Shown in pieces: positions 9,461-18,474 of a DNA stretch of 49,419 nucleotides. The notes under the pieces were generated by a model. It was given only the letters and a program-made list of their open reading frames with translations, did not search any database and was not told the origin of the DNA. Made by a program: the position numbers and the translations under genes. This stretch comes from Myxococcota bacterium (lineage in GTDB: Bacteria > Myxococcota_C > UBA6777). Within the stretch, counting starts at the first letter, position 1. Each line of letters begins with the position of its first letter. The DNA lies in the NCBI GenBank assembly GCA_023150835.1, contig JAKLKB010000034.1, positions 1-49,419 of the forward strand, read 5' to 3'.

Positions 9461-10399
9461 CTATTTCCCCAAAAAGCCGACGAGACGAGGCTCTACGAGG
9501 TGAGGGGCTTCGCGATGAGGGAGATGCCCTGCGCGAGGGATCTCCACAAACCCCGCACGAGGCAGCCAACGAGCGAGGTTGCTCCGACCGCTTTGGATCG
9601 GGATGATCCGATCTTGTTGGCCCCACACCACCAAGATCGGATAACGCTGTGTCTGCATCTTCGTGTAGGTTTGTTTCATGGATTGCAGCGGGATGTGGCG
9701 CAGCGAGGACAACAGCGCCCGCCGATATCCCCGATACACCATCTGTTCGCGCAACCCCCGATAAAAAGCCTCCGAGGGTGTGCGCGTGCTATAACTGCGC
9801 GAAGCCCCGCGCACCACAACATTGACGCTCAAGATCCGCATCAACCATTCACCCACAAACGGCCACTTTGCGACACCCATCAAGCGATTGTTTTGGGTCG
9901 GCACTCCCGCAGGCGCGATCAGCGCCAAGCTCCGAATCTTTTCGGGATAACGTGACGCGATATCCGACACCACCGCTCCTCCCATCGACAAACCCACCAA
10001 CGACACAGGGCCTTTGACCTCCAAAGCCTCCAAAAGACCGAGGATCTGGCGGCGGTACAACGAGAGATCATAGGTGGTGTCTGGTCTGTCCGAATAACCC
10101 CGACCAAAGAGATCCAGCCGCAACACCCGAAATCCCGAAGCCACCAGCCTTTTGAAGGTCGGCTCCCAAACAAACAGCGGCGTCGAGAACCCATGCACCA
10201 ACACCACCACTTGGCCCGAAACGGGGCCTCCCCACTGGTAATGCACCACACCTTCTCGCAAGCGCACAAACGACCCCAAAGCCAGCGAACGCGCTGCATC
10301 ATCCAGATCCAACACTTCCCGATCCGGCCAAACAAAGGGCAAAAACAACACCACCACGAACCCAAACACGCCTCGACGCAACCATCTCCCCCAAACCAT
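9461..10399 (-). CDS. alpha/beta-fold hydrolase, membrane-anchored
   Basis: This encodes 312 aa. It opens with a hydrophobic segment (residues 10-24) that looks like an uncleaved signal anchor, so the enzyme probably faces the periplasm. The alpha/beta hydrolase hallmarks are the HGF oxyanion region (residues 69-71), nucleophile elbow GLSMGG (Ser138), acid Asp263 in WGQQD and His292 in AGHLPH. The best match by pattern is the large esterase/haloperoxidase-like hydrolase group. The substrate cannot be told from sequence. The start has a GAGGAGAG ribosome-binding site. It is convergent with the pdh operon and upstream of it lies a dispersed repeat. Confidence 0.88.
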   Translation of the reverse strand: MVWGRWLRRGVFGFVVVLFLPFVWPDREVLDLDDAARSLALGSFVRLREGVVHYQWGGPVSGQVVVLVHGFSTPLFVWEPTFKRLVASGFRVLRLDLFGRGYSDRPDTTYDLSLYRRQILGLLEALEVKGPVSLVGLSMGGAVVSDIASRYPEKIRSLALIAPAGVPTQNNRLMGVAKWPFVGEWLMRILSVNVVVRGASRSYSTRTPSEAFYRGLREQMVYRGYRRALLSSLRHIPLQSMKQTYTKMQTQRYPILVVWGQQDRIIPIQSGRSNLARWLPRAGFVEIPRAGHLPHREAPHLVEPRLVGFLGK

Positions 10400-10451
10400 C
10401 GCACTCTCCTCTCTCTACGAACGGAATACCCAACAGAATTAAGTTGTAGGG

Positions 10452-10706
10452 CTTGTTTTGTGGGGCATTGCCCCATAGGCGTTAGGTGAAGCGCTTGTTG
10501 GCCCCCCACCCCAGCCCTCCCCCCTGAACAGGGGAGGGAGCGAAAGTCGGAAGCAGCGGGGATGTTGTTTTTTCGTGACGCACGCTGTATGCACGAGACG
10601 CAGACGCTGCCCGTTCCAACTTCCCCCCGTTGGCCGGGGGGATTGAGGGGGGGAGAAAAAAAAAGGCGATCAAGACCGACTCTACGAGGTTTCCACCTTT
10701 TGAACT
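10452..10706 (-). repeat. mosaic dispersed repeat (copy 2), inverted
   Basis: On the minus strand this spacer carries module A of the dispersed family: GGTGGAAACCTCGTAGAG, CCCCCCGGCCAACGGGGGG, GCATACAGCGTGCG and a GGGGAGGG tract. Compared with the copy at 1539-1690 it has an extra segment of roughly 36 bp (around 10545-10583) between the GCGTGCG block and the GGGGAGGG tract. It is bounded on the left by the palindrome TGTGGGGCATTGCCCCATA (10461-10479) followed by GGCGTTAGGTGAAGCG, a junction also present at 1700-1720. No coding sequence is apparent in the 347 bp between the flanking genes. Confidence 0.8.
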
Positions 10707-10746
10707 GCCGCGAACACGCCTTTTTTCTCGGATGTACGAATCTCCG

Positions 10747-11766
10747 CTATCGGCGAAATACGCCTTCCAAGATCCCGATAGCGCCTTCTTCGCAGACGCC
10801 GTGTCGATCGGCTCCCAGTTCCCACACCCATCCTTGGGCTGTTTTCTGGACGAGCTTATACGAAAAGCGCGTTCCTTCGGGCAACAAGATCGAGGCTTTC
10901 CACATCGGCCATGCCGACGGGTCCAACTCCACCCCCTGCGCTGGATCCCACTTCCCCATCTCTGGGCGGTCTCCCACCACAAACAGCCGATCTCCCGGAC
11001 GTGTCTGTGTATGCTCGAATTGGAATGTCACCACGCGCAACAACGTGGTTTGTTGCACGCGCTCGATCTGAACCAACGCAGCCGAAGACTCCGCCTTCAA
11101 CACTGAAACCTCCATCGAATCGGACGGCCACCGTGCCACTTCGCCCGATTCTCCGCCTGTTTCGATCATCTCCGCAAGATAAAAAGCGGGGTTAGTGCCT
11201 GAGTCCTTCGCTGTTTCGGTGTGGTTTGATGTAAGCTGGACGATCTGCGCCCACGCCGCATAAGTCCCCGACATCGTCTCTGCGACGGCCAAACCCTGAT
11301 CTGCCGAGGAAGCCTCGATCGCAGCGGTCTCCACAACAGGCGACTGTGCGGCCTCCACAACGGGCGGCTGTGCAGTCTCCACAACGGGCGACGGTACGGC
11401 CTCCACAACGGGCGACGGTACGGCCTCCACAACAGGCGACGGTACGGCCTCCACAACAGGCGGCTGTGCGGCCTCCACAACAAGCATTTCTGGGTCTGTG
11501 TGCGAGTGCGCTACACTCGCGGCTGTTTCTGGGGTATTTTCTGTGGTGGCCGAGTTGGTCGATGCGATGAGATCGGGCATTTGGGCGTCCGAAGCGAGAG
11601 ATTTTTGCACAGCCGCGATCAAAGCGCGGGCTTCTTCGAGAGGAAGAGATTCTTGCACAGAATAGAGCTTGTAGCCTTGTTGTTGGGCGTATTGGCGGAA
11701 TTCCTTAAAGGGCATGGAAAGTTGTTCGGCCATCTGGTGCGCACGCATCTTTTTGACTTTTGCCAT
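10747..11766 (-). CDS. IF2N-like + repeat linker + CBM20 starch-binding protein
   Basis: This encodes 339 aa. The ATG at 11766 follows GAGGAG at a normal distance; the longer frame only adds a membrane-like stretch without such a site. The N-terminus (MRAHQMAEQLSMPFKEFRQYA, then the LEEARAL segment) resembles the small IF2_N helical domain found before IF-2 and in other proteins. A linker of 8-residue VVEAVPSP-type repeats follows. The C-terminal ~100 residues match CBM20: LRVVTFQFEHTQTRPGDRL, VVGDRPEMGKWDP, W in the middle, RFSYKLV and WELGADR. I see no signal peptide, so it is probably cytoplasmic and may bind a glycogen-like polymer. The function of the pairing is unknown. Confidence 0.65.
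   Translation of the reverse strand: MAKVKKMRAHQMAEQLSMPFKEFRQYAQQQGYKLYSVQESLPLEEARALIAAVQKSLASDAQMPDLIASTNSATTENTPETAASVAHSHTDPEMLVVEAAQPPVVEAVPSPVVEAVPSPVVEAVPSPVVETAQPPVVEAAQSPVVETAAIEASSADQGLAVAETMSGTYAAWAQIVQLTSNHTETAKDSGTNPAFYLAEMIETGGESGEVARWPSDSMEVSVLKAESSAALVQIERVQQTTLLRVVTFQFEHTQTRPGDRLFVVGDRPEMGKWDPAQGVELDPSAWPMWKASILLPEGTRFSYKLVQKTAQGWVWELGADRHGVCEEGAIGILEGVFRR
11327..11470. repeat. 24-bp in-frame tandem repeat, six copies
   Basis: Six 24-bp units (from 11327, 11351, 11375, 11399, 11423 and 11447), plus a degenerate seventh, have the core CTCCACAACRGGCGRC on the plus strand. They encode the 8-residue VVEAVPSP / VVETAQPP linker of the overlapping CBM20 protein. The units keep frame and vary mainly at a few bases, so unit number could change without breaking the gene. 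Confidence 0.9.
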
Positions 11767-12015
11767 CGAGGGCTCCTCTTCGTCGTGGATTTGTTTGGAA
11801 AAAAGGATCGGCCCACAACGTAACGCAAGATCGATCAGAAAGCAAAAAATCAGCACAAACAAAACAGCCGCAACGATCCAGCGATCAACACGCTCCCAGA
11901 AGGCAGACGGAGAGGCTTGACCGAGACAGGCAGGGTTGCGTATAGTCCACGCTCACAAGTCTCCAAAGGACCGATAGATTCAACCTCTCAAGACGACAAG
12001 TCAAAGGATTGTTCG

Positions 12016-12276
12016 GTGAAGACAGCACAGATCGCGATCGGTGTATTTTTGAGTGTGGGGGGGCTTTTGTTGAGCCTAGGGATCGGGGTGTATTTTGTGT
12101 ATTACGGGGTTCTGGATCTACAGGCGGGGAGGACCAAAGAGGGGATCATGAAGATGTTTGTGTGGGCCGAGTTGTACGGTCTTTTGTGCGTCTTTTTGAT
12201 GATGATGCCCGGCTTGATCTTGTTGCGCCGAATCCGCATCGAACCGCCCCCCAGTTCCCCAACGCCCCCCGCTTGA
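12016..12276 (+). CDS. small protein with two transmembrane helices
   Basis: This encodes 86 aa if started at the GTG at 12016, which follows AAAGGA at a good distance. An in-frame ATG at 11917 would add 33 polar residues with no ribosome-binding site. Two hydrophobic helices (about residues 6-30 and 48-70) are separated by a short loop with QAGRTKEGI. The C-terminus is Arg-rich and then Pro/Ser-rich. I recognise no family. It is divergent from the CBM20 gene and convergent with the Kazal gene. Confidence 0.6.
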   Translation: MKTAQIAIGVFLSVGGLLLSLGIGVYFVYYGVLDLQAGRTKEGIMKMFVWAELYGLLCVFLMMMPGLILLRRIRIEPPPSSPTPPA

Positions 12277-12325
12277 TCGATCTTTTGATACGATCGAAGT
12301 TTTGTATCGTGTTGTTTAGAGCATA

Positions 12326-14662
12326 TCAGGGAGAGGACTTGCAAGCACCTGTGTAATCGACCGCAGCGCCTGCTACATCGGCTTCACAAGCATTGCCATA
12401 AGTCTTTCCATTGCAGCCACAGACAGGAGCATAAAGAGCGGGACAGGCTTGGGGGATGGTGGTGCAAACGCCCATGTTGTCGGCCACTTTGCAGGTGCCT
12501 GCGGGATATTTGCAGAACTCGCTTTTGCTTGTGCAGACGAAACCAGCGATCCCACCGCATTGTTTGGGGGTGCAAGCGATCTTGGTGCAAGCAACGGAAC
12601 CGTTGTAGCAGCTACAAGAGTTGCAGCCATCGCCCGCAGGGAAGGAAGCACCGTGAGGATACTTGACACCATTGTGCGCGCAAGCCGAAGCGATCTTGCA
12701 AGTAGCGCTGGCGCTATCGCAGATCTCGCCTTTGAGGCAATCTGCGTCGCTTTTGCAAGCGACTTTGCACTCGCCTTTGTACTGGACAGAAACGCCCACC
12801 GAAGCTGCGCTACAAGCGTTGCCATGGGTTTTTCCGTCACAACCGCATACGGGATCATATTGCATGGTGCAGGCTTGGGGCTTTTGCACACAAACGCCCG
12901 GGATATCGGTCCAGCCGCAATGCGAACCAAACTGGCAGAACTGACCTGTGGGGCAAGGCGACAGGCCACGGCTTCCACAGGCTTGGCAAGCGCGCAAGGT
13001 ACACATCACGCGGCCATTTTGGCAGCTACACGTGTTGCAACCATCGGTGGCAGGGAAGGATTCGCCGTCTTTGTATTCTTTGCCGTCGTACTTGCAGCTT
13101 AGACCTGTGGGCTTGCACTCGCCTTTGTAATCGACCGCAACACCGGCTGCATCGGCGACGCATTCGTTGCTATAGGTTTTGCCATCGCAACCACAGATGG
13201 GATCATACAGACGATTGCAGGCTTGGGGTTTGGGAGTGCAATAACCCATGTTGTCGGCGACTTTGCAGGTTCCAGCGGGATACTTACAGAAGTCAGCGGT
13301 GTTTTTGCAGACGAAGCCCGCGATGCCACCGCAAGGTTCTTTTGGAGGGCAAGCCATCTTGGTACAACCGACCACGCCATTTTGACAGAAGCACTTGTTG
13401 CAACCATCGGTAGCAGGGAAGGACTCGCCATCTTTGTATTCTTTGCCGTCGTATTTGCAGCTTGCGCCGTTCTTGCACTCGCCTTTGTAATCGATCGAAA
13501 CGCCCGCAGCATCGGCTTCACAATCGTTGCCGTAGGTTTTGCCGTTGCAACCGCATACGGGGTCGTATTGTTGGGTGCAGGCTTGGGGAGGAGTGGTGCA
13601 AACGCCCATGTTGTCGGCGACATTGCAAGTGCCGATCGCCATCTTGCAGAAGTCACCTTTGTTTTGGCAGGCGAAGCCAGCGATCCCACCGCATCGTTCG
13701 GGGGTAGGGCAAGCGCGTTTGGTGCAGTTGGGGACGCCGTTGGAGCCACAAGTGCAAGTATTGCAGCCGTCACCCGCAGGAAAGGTCTCGCCTTCTTTGT
13801 ACTCTTTGCCGTTGTATTTGCAGATCACACCGGTGCTTTTGCACTCGCCTTTGTAATCGACTGCGACGCCTGCGCTATCGGCAGCACATTCATTTCCGTA
13901 AGTTTTGCCGTTGCAACCGCATACGGGTTCGTATTGTTCGGTGCAGGCTTGGGGTTGGGGTTTGCAAACACCCATATTGTCTTTGATATTGCAGGTTCCA
14001 GCAGGATATTTGCAGAAGTCGCCTTTGTTTTTGCAAGCGATCCCTGCGATCCCACCGCATTTTTCTTCGACAGGGCAAGCCATGTCTGTACAAGACACTG
14101 CGCCATTTTTGCAGAAGCACTTGTTGCAACCATCGGTGGCGGGGAAGGATTCGCCGTCTTTGTACTCTTTGCCGTCGTACTTGCAGCTTGCGCCTGTGGT
14201 CTTGCACTCGCCTTTGTAATCGACCGAAACGCCCGCAGCTTCCGCGCCACAAGCATTTCCGTAAGTCTTGCCGTCGCAACCGCATACAGGATCGTATTGC
14301 GTGGTACAAGCTTGGGGTTTTGGAGTGCAAACGCCCATGTTGTCGGCCACTTTGCAGGTTCCATCGGCCATTTTGCAGAAGTCACCTTTGTTTTTGCAAG
14401 CGATGCCTGCGATCCCACCGCATTTTTCAGCGGGAGGGGGGACACAGGCTTTCAAGGTACAAGCGACTTGACCGTTTGTGCTACACGAACAGGAGTTGCA
14501 ACCGTCGGTCGAAGGGAAAGCATCGCCCGCGTTGTAAGTCTTGCCCCCGTAGGAACAGGTTTGCTGTTGGATCGGGCCACCACATCCGCCCTGTGCGCCC
14601 GTAAGCATCACAAAGCCGCCCATCATCAACGTCCAATAAAACAGATACCGTTTGAGATTCAT
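12326..14662 (-). CDS. secreted protein with six Kazal-like and six VWC-like modules
   Basis: This encodes 778 aa. The ATG at 14662 follows GGAGGA; the ATG five codons earlier has no such site. A hydrophobic signal (FYWTLMMGGFVMLTGAQGGC) leads to a possible but imperfect lipobox. The protein then repeats a three-part unit. The first part is a VWC/pacifastin-like module (C-x-Y-DGKEYKDGESFPATDGCN-x-C-x-C...C-T-x-x-AC). The second is a CGGIAG..C....FCK....C...DNMGVC segment. The third is a Kazal-like module (PQACTxQYDPVCGCDGKTYGN, then C...AGVSVDYKGEC). I count six of each. Kazal domains inhibit serine proteases in known members, so protease inhibition is plausible but unproven here. It lies 211 bp behind a related gene. 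Confidence 0.85.
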   Translation of the reverse strand: MNLKRYLFYWTLMMGGFVMLTGAQGGCGGPIQQQTCSYGGKTYNAGDAFPSTDGCNSCSCSTNGQVACTLKACVPPPAEKCGGIAGIACKNKGDFCKMADGTCKVADNMGVCTPKPQACTTQYDPVCGCDGKTYGNACGAEAAGVSVDYKGECKTTGASCKYDGKEYKDGESFPATDGCNKCFCKNGAVSCTDMACPVEEKCGGIAGIACKNKGDFCKYPAGTCNIKDNMGVCKPQPQACTEQYEPVCGCNGKTYGNECAADSAGVAVDYKGECKSTGVICKYNGKEYKEGETFPAGDGCNTCTCGSNGVPNCTKRACPTPERCGGIAGFACQNKGDFCKMAIGTCNVADNMGVCTTPPQACTQQYDPVCGCNGKTYGNDCEADAAGVSIDYKGECKNGASCKYDGKEYKDGESFPATDGCNKCFCQNGVVGCTKMACPPKEPCGGIAGFVCKNTADFCKYPAGTCKVADNMGYCTPKPQACNRLYDPICGCDGKTYSNECVADAAGVAVDYKGECKPTGLSCKYDGKEYKDGESFPATDGCNTCSCQNGRVMCTLRACQACGSRGLSPCPTGQFCQFGSHCGWTDIPGVCVQKPQACTMQYDPVCGCDGKTHGNACSAASVGVSVQYKGECKVACKSDADCLKGEICDSASATCKIASACAHNGVKYPHGASFPAGDGCNSCSCYNGSVACTKIACTPKQCGGIAGFVCTSKSEFCKYPAGTCKVADNMGVCTTIPQACPALYAPVCGCNGKTYGNACEADVAGAAVDYTGACKSSP

Positions 14663-14872
14663 ACGATTCCTCCACATTTGGGTCTTGCGAAGCGCACAAA
14701 GCCGTGTGTTTCAAAAAAAAGCACGTCCACGCTTTTTCTAAAACAAGGTCACGTCAGGCTTCGCGGTGAAAAATCAAACATTGCGATCATACCCTGATCG
14801 CCAAGCTGCGCGATCTTGTTGTTTGCATCGTTTCACGCAGCGCCTTCGATCTCTATCCATCTTTTTTTAGAA

Positions 14873-16390
14873 TTATTTGCAGGCCCCTGTGTAATCGACA
14901 GAGACGCCAGAAGCATCGGCCTCACAATCGTTTCCATAGGTCTTTCCATTGCAGCCGCAGACTTGCATGATTACGGTCAGGCAACTTTTGGGCTTTGGGG
15001 TACAAACGCCCATATTGTCGGCGACTTTGCAGGTGTTGGTGGGAAATTTACAAAAGGCGCTGGGATCACTACACATCAAGCCCGCGATCCCACCGCATTG
15101 TTCGGGGGTAGGGCAAGCGCGTTTGGTGCAGTTCGCAACCCCGTTGGAGCCGCAAGAGCAGGTATTACAGCCATCACCCGCAGGAAAGGATTCGCCTTCT
15201 TTGTACTCTTTGCCGTCGTATTTGCAGACGACAGCAACGGTCTTGCATTCGCCTTTGTAATCGACCGAAACACGAGCATTGTCGGCACCACAAGCATTTC
15301 CGTAAGTCTTGCCATCACAGCCACAAACAGGGTCGTATTGTTGAGTGCAGCCTTGGGGGGGAGTGGTGCAAACGCCCATGTTGTCGGAGACTTTGCAGGT
15401 GCCGATCGCCATTTTGCAAAATTCGCCTTTGTTTTTGCAAGCGATCCCTGCGATCCCACCGCATTGTTCGGGGGTGGGGCAAGCGATCTTGGTGCATCCG
15501 ATCACACCGCCTTTTTCGCATATACAAGTGTTGCATCCGTCCACAGCAGGGAAGGACGCTCCGATCTTGTAGCTCTTGCCGTTGTAAGAACACACCGTCA
15601 CAGGGCAGGCCCCCACAGAACGGATCGAGATCCCCGCTGCTGCGGCTTTACAAGCGCTTTCGTATTCTTGACCATCACAGCCACACACAGGCTCGACGAT
15701 CAACGTGCAGACCGAAGGTTTTGGCGCACAAGTCCCGGGTATATCGGTCGTTCCGCAATGGCTGTCTTGACGGCAAAACCAACCTTCAGGACAAGCAGGA
15801 AGACCACGCGATCCACACGAAGGACAGGCTTGGGTGGTGCAAGAGACCGTCCCCCCTGCAACGTCGGTACAAGTGCAGGTATTACAACCATCGCTTGCAA
15901 CAAACGTTTCGCCTTGTTTGTAGCGTTGCCCATTGTACTGACAGATCACAGGAGAGGTCTTGCACTCACCTTTGTAATCGACCGAGACACCCGCAGCATC
16001 GGCCCCACAAGCGTTTCCATAAGTCTTTCCATCGCAGCCGCACACAGGCGCGTACTCTTGTGTGCAGGCTTGCGGCTTGGTTGTGCAGGTACCTTGGTTG
16101 TCTTTTATGCTGCACGAGTTTTCGGCGTACTTGCAAAAATCGCCCAGCTTCTTGCAAGCGATCCCTGCGATCCCACCGCAGCGATCGCCGTTACAGACCA
16201 ACAGCGTGCAGGCGATCTTTCCGTCTTGGCTACACCCACACGTATTGCATCCGTCTTTTGCAGGAAAGCTCTTTCCAGCGAGATACACCTTGCCCTCATA
16301 AGAACAAGTCGCAGGCCACTCCCACGGATCAAAGACGCACGCCGAAGTCACCCACCACAAGCCACACCACAACAAGCCCCATCGACGCAT
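14873..16390 (-). CDS. lipoprotein with four Kazal-like and four VWC-like modules
   Basis: This encodes 505 aa. The short signal MRRWGLLWCGLWWVTSAC ends in a good lipobox, so it should be a lipoprotein. The same VWC-like / CGGIAG / Kazal-like unit as in the downstream gene occurs four times. The second CGG segment is the variant CGSRGLPACPEGWFC. Several units are almost identical to units of the neighbour, which points to duplication or recombination. A very strong ribosome-binding site (GAAGGAGG) lies 12 bp from the fecR stop, so it is very likely cotranscribed with the sigma/FecR pair. A role as surface protease inhibitor is inferred from the Kazal family only. Confidence 0.87.
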   Translation of the reverse strand: MRRWGLLWCGLWWVTSACVFDPWEWPATCSYEGKVYLAGKSFPAKDGCNTCGCSQDGKIACTLLVCNGDRCGGIAGIACKKLGDFCKYAENSCSIKDNQGTCTTKPQACTQEYAPVCGCDGKTYGNACGADAAGVSVDYKGECKTSPVICQYNGQRYKQGETFVASDGCNTCTCTDVAGGTVSCTTQACPSCGSRGLPACPEGWFCRQDSHCGTTDIPGTCAPKPSVCTLIVEPVCGCDGQEYESACKAAAAGISIRSVGACPVTVCSYNGKSYKIGASFPAVDGCNTCICEKGGVIGCTKIACPTPEQCGGIAGIACKNKGEFCKMAIGTCKVSDNMGVCTTPPQGCTQQYDPVCGCDGKTYGNACGADNARVSVDYKGECKTVAVVCKYDGKEYKEGESFPAGDGCNTCSCGSNGVANCTKRACPTPEQCGGIAGLMCSDPSAFCKFPTNTCKVADNMGVCTPKPKSCLTVIMQVCGCNGKTYGNDCEADASGVSVDYTGACK

Positions 16391-16402
16391 ACGCCCTCCT
16401 TC

Positions 16403-17692
16403 TTACCGAAGCCGCTTTTTCAAGGCCAAAAAGTGCGGATAATAGCTCTCTTTGGGCGAATGTGTTTGCAGATACGACGCGATCAACCTGCGCGCTTCTT
16501 GGCGCTCGATCGGGCCGCGCTGACTCAAGGCTTCCGTGAGCCAGTACAGGACTTGTTGTTTTTCCATCCCACGCTGCGCATAACGCTTGAGATAATGCCG
16601 ATACCACCGAACACACGGCGTCCCATCCAAAAAGATCGTACGACAAACTTGCATGGCGGAAAGCAAACTCAGTTCCGCAGCACCATCCGGCGGATTCATC
16701 CGATACTCGGCCAACAAGAGAGCGTACACTTGATGTCGATACATCTTGCCGTTGGGTTGTTTGGCGAGACGGCGCAACGAGGCTTGAGCGCGCCGAAACA
16801 AGGCATCTTTTGTACTGGCGGAGATACCGGGTTCTTCGGCACGATCCAGCACAAAAGAAAACAAGGCTTGGGGGGCATATTGGGCAAACCAATCGATCTT
16901 TTGTGCAGAAGAAGCCTCCACAGCAGGCAAGGGATAGCGTTGGATCTGACCTGAGGACAAGTCGATGCGCTGCCCTTGGCCCGCGCTCAAAAGGCCGAAA
17001 GATCGGGGACCTTGCTCGATCAGAACTTTTCCACGCACCACTTCAACGCGCACCCAATCGCGACGTTGCTCGACTGAAAAAACAGTACCACGCACCAAAA
17101 CACGCAGATCGCTTTGACAATGCACAGCAAAATGCTCCATGCTCTTTGGCGTGACGTGGATGTGGATGTGACCTTGTGCCATCTTGACTTCGGTGGAACG
17201 GTTGTTTTGGCGCAAGAGATGGAGTCGGGTTTGTTGTTTTGCTTGCAAACGCCAGCGATGGCCTTGGCGGACGCTTCCTTCGGCGTCTTGGGTGTGCAGG
17301 TGTTGCTCTGAAACGGCCTGTGCAGCGGTGCTTTCTTGGGCGGCCCTCTTTTGCGTAGAAGAGGGCTGTTTGCTTGGTTGGCTTGGCGAGGCGTCTTGGT
17401 TCCATTGCCCTGCAAAACGCAGCGGAACCAGCGCTTCTTGTGTCGAAGCACTCCACCACACAAGCAGGGCCACAAAGCACGAAGCCATCGCGCCCATCGT
17501 GCCCATCGCCCAACTCGACGCACGGCGACGGGGCAATGTTCCAACGACCTTTGGAAACGCAGCCATGAGTTCGCGCTCGACTTCGCGCAAGATCACCTGT
17601 TCTTCGGGCGTAGTCTGCTCCCAAGGAATCAGCCGCTGCTCCAAAGAAACCGTATTCCCGTATGTTCCTTGCGCTGCTTTCGGATGATTCAT
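16403..17692 (-). CDS. FecR-domain membrane protein, probable anti-sigma regulator
   Basis: This encodes 429 aa. The start is fixed by an ATGA overlap with the sigma gene (ATG 17692-17690, TGA 17691-17689), which implies translational coupling. A short cytoplasmic N-terminus of about 60 residues is followed by one membrane helix (MGAMASCFVALLVWW). A Gln/Ser-rich linker leads to a FecR-like beta domain around residues 150-260, with GHIHIHVTPKS, DLRVLVRGTVFSVEQ, VRVEVVRGKVLIEQ and GLLSAGQGQRI. The last ~170 residues are helical with no motif I recognise. In known systems FecR-type proteins hold an ECF sigma factor until an envelope signal arrives. No TonB receptor is nearby. Confidence 0.82.
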   Translation of the reverse strand: MNHPKAAQGTYGNTVSLEQRLIPWEQTTPEEQVILREVERELMAAFPKVVGTLPRRRASSWAMGTMGAMASCFVALLVWWSASTQEALVPLRFAGQWNQDASPSQPSKQPSSTQKRAAQESTAAQAVSEQHLHTQDAEGSVRQGHRWRLQAKQQTRLHLLRQNNRSTEVKMAQGHIHIHVTPKSMEHFAVHCQSDLRVLVRGTVFSVEQRRDWVRVEVVRGKVLIEQGPRSFGLLSAGQGQRIDLSSGQIQRYPLPAVEASSAQKIDWFAQYAPQALFSFVLDRAEEPGISASTKDALFRRAQASLRRLAKQPNGKMYRHQVYALLLAEYRMNPPDGAAELSLLSAMQVCRTIFLDGTPCVRWYRHYLKRYAQRGMEKQQVLYWLTEALSQRGPIERQEARRLIASYLQTHSPKESYYPHFLALKKRLR

Positions 17693-18423
17693 CGCAGCCA
17701 CTCCTCTACAGACAAGCCCAAACGCTTGCACTCGCGCACAAGACGCTCTCGCAGTTCTTGGCGCGCCCGATGCAATCGCGACGCAACCGTTCCCACCGAG
17801 ATCCCCAGTTCTTCCGCCGCTTCTTCGATCTTTCGACCTTCGAGATCGCACAACAACACCACCACTCGCTTGTCTGCTCCCAAACGCCCCAATACCTCAT
17901 GCACCAACTGCCGAAGTTCCTCTCGCAAAAAGATCTGCTCATGCAAAGCCTCGGAAGATCCGCCACCTTCCTCACCATCAGGCCAAAAACGCTCCACAAA
18001 CGAGCGCCATGTTTGTTGGCGACGAAAGCGATCGCGCATCATGTTCGTTGCGATGCGGTTGAGCCACGCATGAAGCAGACCATTTCCTTGGTAACGACCA
18101 AGGTGTTGAAGACTCTGCAAGAAAAATTGTTGAAGACTATCGCGTGCGGCGTCTTCGTCATTGGTCCAACGCAAGAAACGCCGATAGAAATAAGGGGAGT
18201 AATGTCGATACATCTCGCGAAAGGCCCTTTGATCGCCCGCCAAGATCCGCTGCACAAGAGCAAGATCTTGTTCGATCTGTTGTTGTACGGAAGAAGCATC
18301 TTGCGAAAGAAAGGGAGCGGGTGTAGTCATCGATTCATCGGTGCGACCAAGAGGTAAAGCAGAACACACGAGTGTTTGCACACTATCGCATCCTTTTCGC
18401 TCTGCTGACAACCCTTGCTCCAT
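17689..18423 (-). CDS. ECF-family RNA polymerase sigma factor
   Basis: This encodes up to 244 aa. Sigma region 2 is clear: LVQRILAGDQRAFREMYRHY, YRRFLRWTNDEDAARDSLQQ and LHAWLNRIATNMMRDRFRR. Region 4 is at the C-terminus, with the helix-turn-helix AAEELGISVGTVASRLHRA. I took the ATG at 18423 because it follows GAGG at 7 nt; an ATG at 18330 would give a shorter protein of more usual ECF length but lacks such a site. It overlaps the FecR gene by 4 nt. Targets are unknown, but the Kazal lipoprotein gene is downstream in the same unit. Confidence 0.92.
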   Translation of the reverse strand: MEQGLSAERKGCDSVQTLVCSALPLGRTDESMTTPAPFLSQDASSVQQQIEQDLALVQRILAGDQRAFREMYRHYSPYFYRRFLRWTNDEDAARDSLQQFFLQSLQHLGRYQGNGLLHAWLNRIATNMMRDRFRRQQTWRSFVERFWPDGEEGGGSSEALHEQIFLREELRQLVHEVLGRLGADKRVVVLLCDLEGRKIEEAAEELGISVGTVASRLHRARQELRERLVRECKRLGLSVEEWLR

Positions 18424-18474
18424 CGCTCGACCTCAACCAACCACGACGCATCCCAACACCTCGCTTTCCACAGC

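Noticed and set aside
13223-16954. Long plus-strand ORFs (524 and 712 codons) opposite the Kazal genes
   Set aside because: They are antisense to two clear Cys-rich genes. Their length comes from the repeated, codon-biased sense strand, and they have no ribosome-binding site or known domain.
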